Under the pieces are notes generated by a model, which worked only from the letters and a program-made list of their open reading frames with translations, made no database searches and was not told where the DNA came from. A DNA stretch of 5,455 nucleotides from Lachnospiraceae bacterium (GTDB lineage Bacteria; Bacillota; Clostridia; Lachnospirales; Lachnospiraceae): the NCBI GenBank assembly GCA_017391545.1, contig JAFOYD010000070.1, positions 1 through 5,455 on the forward strand, written 5' to 3'. Both the position numbers and the translations under genes were made by a program. Shown in pieces: positions 1-5,455 of the stretch. Numbering within the stretch: position 1 is the stretch's first letter; the number at the start of each line of letters is the position of its first letter.

Positions 1-617
1 GAATCAGATATTTGTCAGTCATGGGGCGCATCGGAACGCTTCTGGTGGTCAGTTTTATCTGTGTTGTGCTGTTTGCAAGAGAGATTGAGGGATGGCAGCA
101 GGGGCTTTTAAAGCTGGCAGCTATGGAACCGGCGATTGACCACATTTTGTCAATCATACTTCGCATTGGTAAAAAGCTTGGAGGGATGATCAAGGCATTT
201 GCCAAAACTCAGACAATCATATTTGCCTGTATTAGTGTAGCTTCGACGATCGGACTATATCTGGCAGGGGTTAACGAGGGATGGTTTTACGGCGTGCTGG
301 CAGGATTTATGGATTTTCTGCCATTTATTGGTACGGGAATTGTGTTGATACCGATCGCAGTAATCTGTATCATCAGAGGCAAACTGGCAGGCGGAATCGT
401 TGTCATTGCCACTTATTTTGTCTGTGTACTTATAAGGGAGTTTTTGGAACCGCGATTATTGGGAAATGGAATGAAATTTTCACCTGTCGCAATTTTGATC
501 TCTGTGTATGCAGGGGTGATTTTTTATGGAATTGGCGGTGTGATACTCGGACCTGTGACGCTTTTGATCATTGTTGAACTTGGATGGGAGATTTTTGGTA
601 AAAATCAAACAATGTAA
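1..617 (+). CDS. AI-2E/PerM/YtvI-family membrane transporter, C-terminal part (5' end cut by window)
   Basis: This is a polytopic inner-membrane protein of the AI-2E transporter family (PF01594), which includes PerM, TqsA and the sporulation protein YtvI. Members are putative permeases or exporters, and the substrate cannot be told from sequence. The frame is open to the left edge (codons for I-R-Y precede the TTG at 12), so the TTG at 12 and ATG at 21 are probably internal. About 205 residues are visible, against roughly 350 usual for the family, so the N-terminal third or more is missing. Numbering from the TTG, hydrophobic segments lie near 4-22, 67-86, 92-122, 126-142 and 156-190. Family hallmarks are the D-F-L-P-F-I-G-T-G stretch (101-109) followed by IP, the R-E-F-L-E-P-R-L-L-G motif (142-151), and the glycine-rich end with G-P at 180-181. 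The stop is TAA at 615-617. The next gene starts 75 bp later behind its own candidate promoter, so the two need not share an operon. Family assignment is firm; the subgroup (YtvI-like or general AI-2E) is not. Confidence 0.85.
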   Translation, partial: IRYLSVMGRIGTLLVVSFICVVLFAREIEGWQQGLLKLAAMEPAIDHILSIILRIGKKLGGMIKAFAKTQTIIFACISVASTIGLYLAGVNEGWFYGVLAGFMDFLPFIGTGIVLIPIAVICIIRGKLAGGIVVIATYFVCVLIREFLEPRLLGNGMKFSPVAILISVYAGVIFYGIGGVILGPVTLLIIVELGWEIFGKNQTM

Positions 618-637
618 TATGAATTGAAGTTGAGATA

Positions 638-646
638 TGATACAAT
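638..646 (+). promoter_or_regulatory. Candidate extended -10 promoter for the HD-GYP gene
   Basis: The sequence TGATACAAT has the TGn extension followed by TACAAT, a five-of-six match to the sigma-A -10 box. No good -35 box lies 16-18 bp upstream, which is tolerated in extended -10 promoters. Transcription would begin near 653 and leave a leader of about 40 nt before the ATG at 693. It sits just after the stop of the membrane-protein gene. This is a motif match only. Confidence 0.4.
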
Positions 647-677
647 GATATTAACCAGTTACCGATTTTGCGTTCTG

Positions 678-683
678 AAAGGA
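678..683 (+). promoter_or_regulatory. Ribosome binding site that fixes the HD-GYP start at 693
   Basis: AAAGGA lies nine bases before the ATG at 693, a normal Firmicute spacing. The in-frame upstream candidates (TTG at 624 and ATG at 645) have no comparable purine-rich site. They would also fall on or upstream of the candidate promoter. This supports 693 as the true start. Confidence 0.65.
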
Positions 684-692
684 AAACAGGAT

Positions 693-2138
693 ATGCGATA
701 TGTGAAAATAGATCATGCCGAGCCGGGTATGCGGCTGGCATACAATATGTATGATGCAGATGGACATACCCTGATCTGCAGTGGTTGTGTCCTTACAGAG
801 TTCTATCTGCGGCGCTTAAAAGATTATAAGTTTGAAGGCGTATATATAACGGATGATTTGTCATCGGATATAAAAATAGAGCCTGTCATCTCACCGGAGC
901 TTCGTACAGAGGCATTTCTGAGTGTTAAGAAAAGCAACGTAGATGGCTGCAAGACGGTTGCGCGAAAAATTGTCGAGGAAATTGTGGAGAAAGCACAGTT
1001 GTCTCTGGATTTGAAGGATCTTAGAAGCTTTGACGGATATACCTATGCCCACTCGGTCAATGTTGCAGTTCTTTCCTGTGTGATCGGATTAGGACTAAAG
1101 CTGGATGAAAATGATTTGGAACAGCTGGTGATGGCAGGGCTTTTGCACGATTTGGGAAAGCTTGTCATTCCACCTGAAATTTTAAATAAACCATCAAGGC
1201 TTACAAACGAAGAATTTTCACTGATGAAGACGCATAGCATGCTTTCCTATGAATTGATTAAGGAACGATTGGATATTCCCGAAGATGTGAAATTGGCGGT
1301 TTTGTATCATCATGAGAATGTGGATGGTAGTGGTTATCCGGAGGGCATCACTGACGAGGAGATGAATCTTTTCATAAAGATCATCCATATTGCTGATGTT
1401 TATGACGCGCTGGTATCAAAACGCCCTTATAAAAGTCCGTACTCTCCATATGAGGCGTGCGAGTATCTCATGGGCGGCGGGGGTATTCTGTTTGATCCCA
1501 AGGTGGTTGAGTCGCTGCTGATGTATGTGCCTCTTTATCCCAAAGGAACGCAGGTAAAGCTTTCGGATGGGAGAGAGGGCGTGATCGTGGATAACGCAGG
1601 TGCAAGAAATCTAAGACCTATGATCCGGCTCCTGGATCGAACCACATTAGATTTGCTGGAGCCGAAAAACTATAACATCACGATTCTACATGAGGTTAAT
1701 TTTGACAATAGTGATCCGGACATCATGGAGAGCGAGAGACGCGAAATGATAAAAGCGTCCCGGTATCATATCACGATCATTGACGATACAGTATCAAATC
1801 TGCAGACACTCAGAGGACTGCTTCACAATATATATAATCTGAAGGCGACAACCTCTATGAAACAGGCACTTGCTTACTTAAAGAAACGCCAGACGACCAA
1901 TTTGATTATTTTGGATATGGATATGCCGGAAATCAGTGGTATTGAGGCTGCTGAAAAAATACGGGATATCATGGGAGATCAGATACCGATTATTGCTGTT
2001 GTCGATAATTATGACAAGGATGTCATAAATGAGTGTAAAAGAGCGGGCGCAAAAGGATATATCGTCAGACCGTATAAGCCTACATATGTGAAAGCAGAAA
2101 TAAAGCGAGTGCTTTTGGGACGAAGTATTGTAGAATAA
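693..2138 (+). CDS. HD-GYP domain c-di-GMP phosphodiesterase with C-terminal receiver domain
   Basis: Predicted cytoplasmic 481-residue protein that hydrolyses cyclic-di-GMP, lowering this second messenger. The frame extends upstream to 624, but ATG 693 has the good ribosome binding site and begins the conserved N-terminal domain. Residues 1-55 form the small domain often preceding HD-GYP. The HD-GYP core spans about 105-285. It shows H120, the H152-D153-L-G-K motif, H181, H206-H207-E208, the signature D211-G-S-G-Y-P216, and I-A-D235-V-Y-D238, so the metal-binding and GYP residues look intact. Residues 283-314 (G-T-Q-V-K-L-S-D-G start) form the small beta domain common after HD-GYP. Residues 358-476 are a CheY-like receiver: acidic pair D364-D365 and probable phospho-acceptor D408. 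The usual Thr/Ser is Val437 and the usual Lys is Arg459. Most HD-GYP regulators such as RpfG carry the receiver at the N-terminus. No membrane segment is seen. Catalytic activity is inferred from motifs; signalling through the altered receiver is uncertain. Confidence 0.9.
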   Translation: MRYVKIDHAEPGMRLAYNMYDADGHTLICSGCVLTEFYLRRLKDYKFEGVYITDDLSSDIKIEPVISPELRTEAFLSVKKSNVDGCKTVARKIVEEIVEKAQLSLDLKDLRSFDGYTYAHSVNVAVLSCVIGLGLKLDENDLEQLVMAGLLHDLGKLVIPPEILNKPSRLTNEEFSLMKTHSMLSYELIKERLDIPEDVKLAVLYHHENVDGSGYPEGITDEEMNLFIKIIHIADVYDALVSKRPYKSPYSPYEACEYLMGGGGILFDPKVVESLLMYVPLYPKGTQVKLSDGREGVIVDNAGARNLRPMIRLLDRTTLDLLEPKNYNITILHEVNFDNSDPDIMESERREMIKASRYHITIIDDTVSNLQTLRGLLHNIYNLKATTSMKQALAYLKKRQTTNLIILDMDMPEISGIEAAEKIRDIMGDQIPIIAVVDNYDKDVINECKRAGAKGYIVRPYKPTYVKAEIKRVLLGRSIVE

Positions 2139-2144
2139 TAACAT
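2115..2144 (+). promoter_or_regulatory. Weak candidate promoter upstream of the helicase gene
   Basis: TTGGGA (2115-2120) and TAACAT (2139-2144) are separated by 18 bp and each matches the sigma-A consensus at four of six positions. It overlaps the end of the HD-GYP gene. The 52-bp intergenic gap contains no terminator-like hairpin, so read-through from the HD-GYP gene is equally possible. Confidence 0.2.
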
Positions 2145-2190
2145 AAAACTCAAAAATAATTGAAACAGGACGGAAAGGACATTATTACAA

Positions 2191-3789
2191 ATGCAGACAT
2201 TGAAATTTGATGAATTGAATCTAAGCCGAGAGATCTTACGAGGAGTCAGGGAAATGGGATTTGAGGAGGCTTCTCCGATACAAAGTCAGGCGATTCCAAT
2301 TGCCATGACAGGTGCGGATATCATAGGACAGGCACAGACCGGTACAGGAAAAACCGCAGCATTTGGTATACCGGTGCTGGAAAAAGTAAAAAAGGACATC
2401 AAGCATCCGCAGACGCTGATTCTTTGTCCGACCAGAGAGCTTGCTGTACAGGCTGCAGAGGAGATCAGAAAAATTGCCAAGTATATGCATGGCGTGAAGG
2501 TGCTTCCGATTTATGGGGGACAGGACATCAACAAACAGATCCGGGCACTGAAGGGAACACAGATCATCATCGGTACGCCGGGACGTGTTATGGATCATTT
2601 GCGTCGCAAGACGATTCGCTGTGAGCATGTTGATACCATCGTTCTTGATGAGGCAGATGAGATGCTCAATATGGGATTCCGGGAAGACATTGAGACCGTA
2701 TTACAATATATTCCAAACGAGGACAGGCAGACGATTCTTTTTTCTGCTACCATGCCACAATCGATTCTCGACATTACCAAGAACTATCAGAAACCGGATG
2801 CCAAGATGATCAAGGTCGTGAAAAAGGAGCTCACTGTACCAAAGATTGAGCAATATTATCTGGATGTGAAACGCAAGGACAAGGACGAAGTGCTCTGCCG
2901 TCTGCTCGATTATTATGAACCGAAGCTTTCTCTTGTATTTTGCAATACCAAGAAAATGGTGGATGATCTGACAGAGGTATTAAAGGGAAGAGGATATTTT
3001 GCAGAAGGACTTCATGGCGATATGAGTCAGGCGCAGCGTGACCGTGTCATGAAAAGCTTCCGAAACGGAAAGACGGATATCCTGATCGCAACAGATGTGG
3101 CAGCCCGCGGCATCGACGTGGATGACGTGGAGGCTGTATTTAATTATGACATTCCGCAGGATGATGAATATTATGTACATCGTATCGGGCGTACAGGGCG
3201 CGCAGGCCGTACCGGACGCTCCTTTACTTTTGTAAAAGGCAAGGAAGTCTACAAGCTCAAGGATATCATGCGCTACTGCAAGACAAAGATTTATGCCATG
3301 CCGGTGCCGTCACTCAATGACGTGAACCAGATCAAGATCGAGAAGGTCATGGATAGAATCGGTACCATTATTGAGGAAGAAGATTTGACCTCCATGATCA
3401 ATATGATTGAAAAGCAGGTCAATGAGTCCGACTACACTGCGATGGATATCGCGGCAGCTTTCCTCAAAATGTACATGGGACAGTTAGGTGAGGGCAATGC
3501 GGATTCCGATAACAGCGAGTACGATTTTGACAATACCGGAGCCGAGGAAGGCATGGCACGATTGTTCATAAATATCGGAAAGTCGCAGAAGATCAAGGCA
3601 AAGGATATCTTAGGTGCCATCGCAGGCGAGGCAAATATCCCCGGCAAGCTCGTCGGCGCCATCGACCTCTATGACAAGTACACCTTCGTGGAGGTTCCAA
3701 AGGAGAATGCAGCCGATGTATTAAAGGCAATGAAGAATGTAAAAATCAAGGGCAAGGCAATCAACATTGAACCGGCAAATGCGAAGTAG
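2191..3789 (+). CDS. DEAD-box ATP-dependent RNA helicase with DbpA-type RNA-binding tail (DeaD/CshA-like)
   Basis: ATP-dependent RNA helicase, cytoplasmic, of the group acting in ribosome assembly, cold adaptation and mRNA turnover. All core motifs are present in order: Q motif with Q31, motif I A-Q-T-G-T-G-K-T (48-55), Ia P-T-R-E-L-A (80-85), GG (109-110), Ib T-P-G-R (129-132), II D-E-A-D (153-156), III S-A-T (185-187), IV L-V-F-C-N-T (248-253), V T-D-V-A-A-R-G-I-D (301-309) and VI H-R-I-G-R-T-G-R (330-337). Residues 370-430 resemble the helical dimerisation segment of DeaD/CshA proteins. An acidic, low-complexity linker (about 434-453) leads to a DbpA-type RRM-like domain (PF03880, about 455-528). 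In B. subtilis YxiN and E. coli DbpA this domain recognises 23S rRNA. At 532 residues it is longer than YxiN and shorter than E. coli DeaD, so no single symbol is given. The start at ATG 2191 follows GGAAAGG (2172-2178) at a slightly long 12-base spacing; the Q-motif N-terminus fits this start. The gene appears intact. Confidence 0.95.
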   Translation: MQTLKFDELNLSREILRGVREMGFEEASPIQSQAIPIAMTGADIIGQAQTGTGKTAAFGIPVLEKVKKDIKHPQTLILCPTRELAVQAAEEIRKIAKYMHGVKVLPIYGGQDINKQIRALKGTQIIIGTPGRVMDHLRRKTIRCEHVDTIVLDEADEMLNMGFREDIETVLQYIPNEDRQTILFSATMPQSILDITKNYQKPDAKMIKVVKKELTVPKIEQYYLDVKRKDKDEVLCRLLDYYEPKLSLVFCNTKKMVDDLTEVLKGRGYFAEGLHGDMSQAQRDRVMKSFRNGKTDILIATDVAARGIDVDDVEAVFNYDIPQDDEYYVHRIGRTGRAGRTGRSFTFVKGKEVYKLKDIMRYCKTKIYAMPVPSLNDVNQIKIEKVMDRIGTIIEEEDLTSMINMIEKQVNESDYTAMDIAAAFLKMYMGQLGEGNADSDNSEYDFDNTGAEEGMARLFINIGKSQKIKAKDILGAIAGEANIPGKLVGAIDLYDKYTFVEVPKENAADVLKAMKNVKIKGKAINIEPANAK

Positions 3790-3881
3790 TGATATTTTAA
3801 TGTGAGTAACGGATCAGCAGGTCTGCGTATTTAAGTTGCTGAATCGCTATAAAACTGTTAAGAGAAGAATAGGAATCAATT
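3790..3881 (+). other. Intergenic gap with weak inverted repeat and possible -10 box
   Basis: This is the longest non-coding stretch in the window. It holds an imperfect inverted repeat, GATCAGCA (3812-3819) against TGCTGAATC (3837-3845): a five-pair CAGCA/TGCTG stem extended by GAT/ATC with one bulged base, around a loop of about 17 bases. No T-run follows, so it is not a standard Rho-independent terminator. TATAAA (3848-3853) could be a -10 box for the HD gene, but no fitting -35 is visible. AGGAA (3871-3875), six bases before the ATG at 3882, is the ribosome binding site. Confidence 0.3.
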
Positions 3882-4655
3882 ATGAACATCGACAGAGAAA
3901 AAGCCCTGCAGGCTTTTGCAGATTATGTAAAAAACTATGATATGACAGACGAGAAGGTAAAGCTTAAGATAGACCACACGTACAGGGTGTGTTCACTGTG
4001 CCAGCAGATTGCCACACAGTCAGGCTTTGATGAAGATGAAATTGAGATTGCATGGCTTACAGGCCTTCTGCATGATGTGGGGCGCTTTGAACAGCTCAGA
4101 CGATATGGCACCTTTGTGGACGCAAAGTCCATCGACCACGCGGAGTTTGGTGCGGATATCCTCTTTAAAGAAAGAAAAATCCGGGATTATGTCGAGGATG
4201 CTTCGGAGGATGATCTGCTCGAAAAGGCAGTGCGTTGCCATAGCGCATACCGAATCCCGACAGATTACAATGAACGCGAGCAGCGCTTTGCGAATCTGCT
4301 CCGCGATGCTGATAAGATTGATATTTTAAAGGTGAATATCATTGTGCCACTTGAGGAAATCTACAACGTGACCACTTATGACCTCAGGCACTGCAAAGTG
4401 ACAGATGAGGTCATGCAGGCATTTTATGAGGAACATGCAGTGCTTCGAAGCCTCAAAAAGACACCTGTCGACAATGTGGTAGGACACATTTCACTCGTGT
4501 ATGAGCTTGTCTATCCGATCAGTCTTAAAATCATGTATGAACAGGGTTATCTTGACAAGCTCATGGATTTTCAGTCCGAGCTTGACGAGACAAACGAGCA
4601 GTTTGCAAAGATTCGGGAAAAGATGCATGCATATATCAAGAGGACGATTGGCTGA
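3882..4655 (+). CDS. HD-domain metal-dependent phosphohydrolase, substrate unknown
   Basis: Stand-alone 257-residue cytoplasmic protein of the HD superfamily (PF01966), whose members use divalent metals to hydrolyse phosphate esters of nucleotides or related compounds. Likely metal ligands are H32 (in D-H-T-Y-R-V), the H64-D65 pair in L-L-H-D-V-G-R-F-E, H86 (D-H-A-E-F-G), H120 (C-H-S-A-Y-R) and the acidic cluster D142-A-D144-K. No GYP signature is present, so it is not a c-di-GMP-type HD-GYP enzyme. It is unrelated in layout to the HD-GYP protein upstream apart from the shared HD fold. The C-terminal 100 residues (after about 155) are helical in character and not assigned to a named domain. 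No signal peptide or membrane segment is seen. The ATG at 3882 follows AGGAA with six-base spacing. The stop TGA (4653-4655) overlaps the ATG of the next gene by one base, implying co-translation. Family is confident; substrate and pathway are not known. Confidence 0.85.
   Translation: MNIDREKALQAFADYVKNYDMTDEKVKLKIDHTYRVCSLCQQIATQSGFDEDEIEIAWLTGLLHDVGRFEQLRRYGTFVDAKSIDHAEFGADILFKERKIRDYVEDASEDDLLEKAVRCHSAYRIPTDYNEREQRFANLLRDADKIDILKVNIIVPLEEIYNVTTYDLRHCKVTDEVMQAFYEEHAVLRSLKKTPVDNVVGHISLVYELVYPISLKIMYEQGYLDKLMDFQSELDETNEQFAKIREKMHAYIKRTIG
4638..4644 (+). promoter_or_regulatory. Ribosome binding site and TGATG coupling for the JetD-like gene
   Basis: AAGAGGA lies inside the end of the HD gene, ten bases before the ATG at 4655. 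Together with the TGATG stop-start overlap (4653-4657) this supports 4655 as the start and suggests translational coupling with the HD protein. Confidence 0.6.
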
Positions 4656-5455
4656 TGAAACGAGTTAAACTGGATGATCTCGCCGCAAAGTACAGGCTGC
4701 GGGATTATAAGGAACTGTATGCAAAGGTTCTGGAGCTGATCGACGGCAATCAAATAAAACCTGTGAAGGCTTCGGGAATCAACGGCAAATCGCCTGCCCT
4801 TTATCGGGAATATTGGATTATCGAGGAAAATCAGGATGTGACCAAATACCTTGATGAGCTGAACTTTCAAATCGTCCCTGCGATCTCGACTGATTACTAC
4901 AAAGCACATATGGACCAGTATCTTCAGGACAGGCAGTGGGTACTTCTGCTGAGTGATTATCTCAGAAATAATAAAGATCGGTTTATGACACAGATGTCAG
5001 AAAATGAGCGAAGCTTTGACATCTGGCACAGGGAGAAATTCTTAAAGCAGGAGCAGGGAAAAAAGATACTCAAACGCTGTGGAATTGATTTGGAGCGTCT
5101 TTCTTTTTATCGGACAACAGAACCCATTGCATATTACTCTGCGACAAAGCAGACACCCCAGAATATGCTGGTCATAGAGAATAAGGACACCTTTTACAGC
5201 ATACGCAAATTTTTGACTGATGGGAACGAGACGATTTTGGGAGAGCGGATCGGGACATTGCTTTATGGCGCGGGCAAGGGAATCATTGCGGCGTTTTCTG
5301 ACTTTGACATCAGCGCAGAGCCCTATATGACAGCGCGGGGTAACACAATTTATTACTTTGGTGACCTTGATTATGAGGGCATCGGAATGTATGAGAATTT
5401 TGCCACGGCATATGGTGATAGATATGAAATCGGGCTGTTTATAAAGGCTTATGAA
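4655..5455 (+). CDS. DUF2220/JetD-like Toprim-type protein (3' end cut by window)
   Basis: This open frame runs from ATG 4655 to the right edge without a stop: 267 residues translated by hand, C-terminus missing. It resembles the DUF2220 family (PF09983), the C-terminal domain of JetD, the Toprim-like nuclease subunit of the Wadjet anti-plasmid system. Evidence is the chain of family-like motifs. E118-R-S-F-D-I-W-H-R-E-K-F-L130 matches the family pattern of an ERS-type motif followed by EK-x-L. M171-L-V-I-E-N-K177 carries the predicted Toprim first-motif glutamate E175. G205-A-G-K-G209 is next. Y234-F-G-D-L-D-Y-E-G242 carries the predicted metal-binding D237 and D239. These putative catalytic acids appear intact. 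Residues 1-115 show no domain I can name; they may correspond to the N-terminal part of JetD proteins (DUF3322 region in type I), but that match is weak. It is coupled to the HD gene by a one-base overlap. No JetA, JetB or SMC-like JetC is in the window. Alternatives are an orphan JetD homologue or another Toprim nuclease. The assignment is from recalled motif patterns, not a search. Confidence 0.65.
   Translation, partial: MKRVKLDDLAAKYRLRDYKELYAKVLELIDGNQIKPVKASGINGKSPALYREYWIIEENQDVTKYLDELNFQIVPAISTDYYKAHMDQYLQDRQWVLLLSDYLRNNKDRFMTQMSENERSFDIWHREKFLKQEQGKKILKRCGIDLERLSFYRTTEPIAYYSATKQTPQNMLVIENKDTFYSIRKFLTDGNETILGERIGTLLYGAGKGIIAAFSDFDISAEPYMTARGNTIYYFGDLDYEGIGMYENFATAYGDRYEIGLFIKAYE

Noticed and set aside
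618..692. A c-di-GMP riboswitch in the leader of the HD-GYP gene
   Set aside because: The candidate leader is only about 40 nt, too short for known c-di-GMP riboswitch aptamers, and no such motif is visible.
1471..1491. Run of four glycines (G261-G264) in the HD-GYP protein as a possible frameshift or error site
   Set aside because: The frame continues into the normal F-D-P-K motif and the preceding helix is in register, so it is a plain sequence variant of the glycine found there.
1878..2153. Minus-strand open frame of 91 residues opposite the receiver domain
   Set aside because: It lies antisense to a well-supported domain, has low-complexity, unfamiliar composition and no recognisable domain; treated as a shadow.
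2236..2628. Minus-strand open frame of 130 residues opposite the helicase
   Set aside because: It is antisense to the conserved helicase motifs and has no recognisable protein features.
3812..3845. Hairpin after the helicase gene as a Rho-independent terminator
   Set aside because: The stem is short and bulged, the loop is long and no T-run follows.
4571..4909. Minus-strand open frame of 112 residues across the HD/JetD-like junction
   Set aside because: It overlaps two plus-strand genes that have ribosome binding sites and family motifs; its composition looks like a reverse-strand shadow.

Overview
The window looks like chromosomal DNA from a low-to-moderate-GC Firmicute, most likely a clostridial or Lachnospiraceae-type gut or anaerobic bacterium. 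This is inferred from codon use, GGA-type ribosome binding sites, a DeaD-like helicase with a DbpA tail, and an HD-GYP protein carrying a C-terminal receiver. No 16S rRNA or other marker is present, so the genus is not claimed. All five genes lie on the + strand, and nearly all of the sequence is coding.

Layout: (1) The left edge holds the C-terminal part of an AI-2E/PerM/YtvI-family membrane protein, cut by the window. (2) After a short gap with a candidate extended -10 promoter comes a 481-residue HD-GYP protein, a predicted cyclic-di-GMP phosphodiesterase. It has an unusual receiver domain at its C-terminus. (3) After 52 bp comes a complete 532-residue DEAD-box RNA helicase with a DbpA-type RNA-binding tail. 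(4) A 92-bp gap with no clear terminator precedes a 257-residue stand-alone HD-domain phosphohydrolase. (5) That gene overlaps by one base (TGATG) an open frame running off the right edge. I translated it by hand for at least 267 residues, and it resembles the DUF2220/JetD_C Toprim-type family of the Wadjet defence system.

The first four genes look like ordinary signalling, RNA-metabolism and membrane functions. The HD-GYP protein probably lowers c-di-GMP. The helicase probably remodels rRNA or structured mRNA. The small HD protein has an unknown phospho-substrate. The most interesting part is the right end, where the HD hydrolase is translationally coupled to a JetD-like putative nuclease subunit with no jetA, jetB or jetC gene visible in the window. 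Whether this is the edge of a Wadjet locus or a separate HD plus Toprim pair cannot be decided from this window. No RNA genes, CRISPR arrays, insertion sequences or long repeats were seen.
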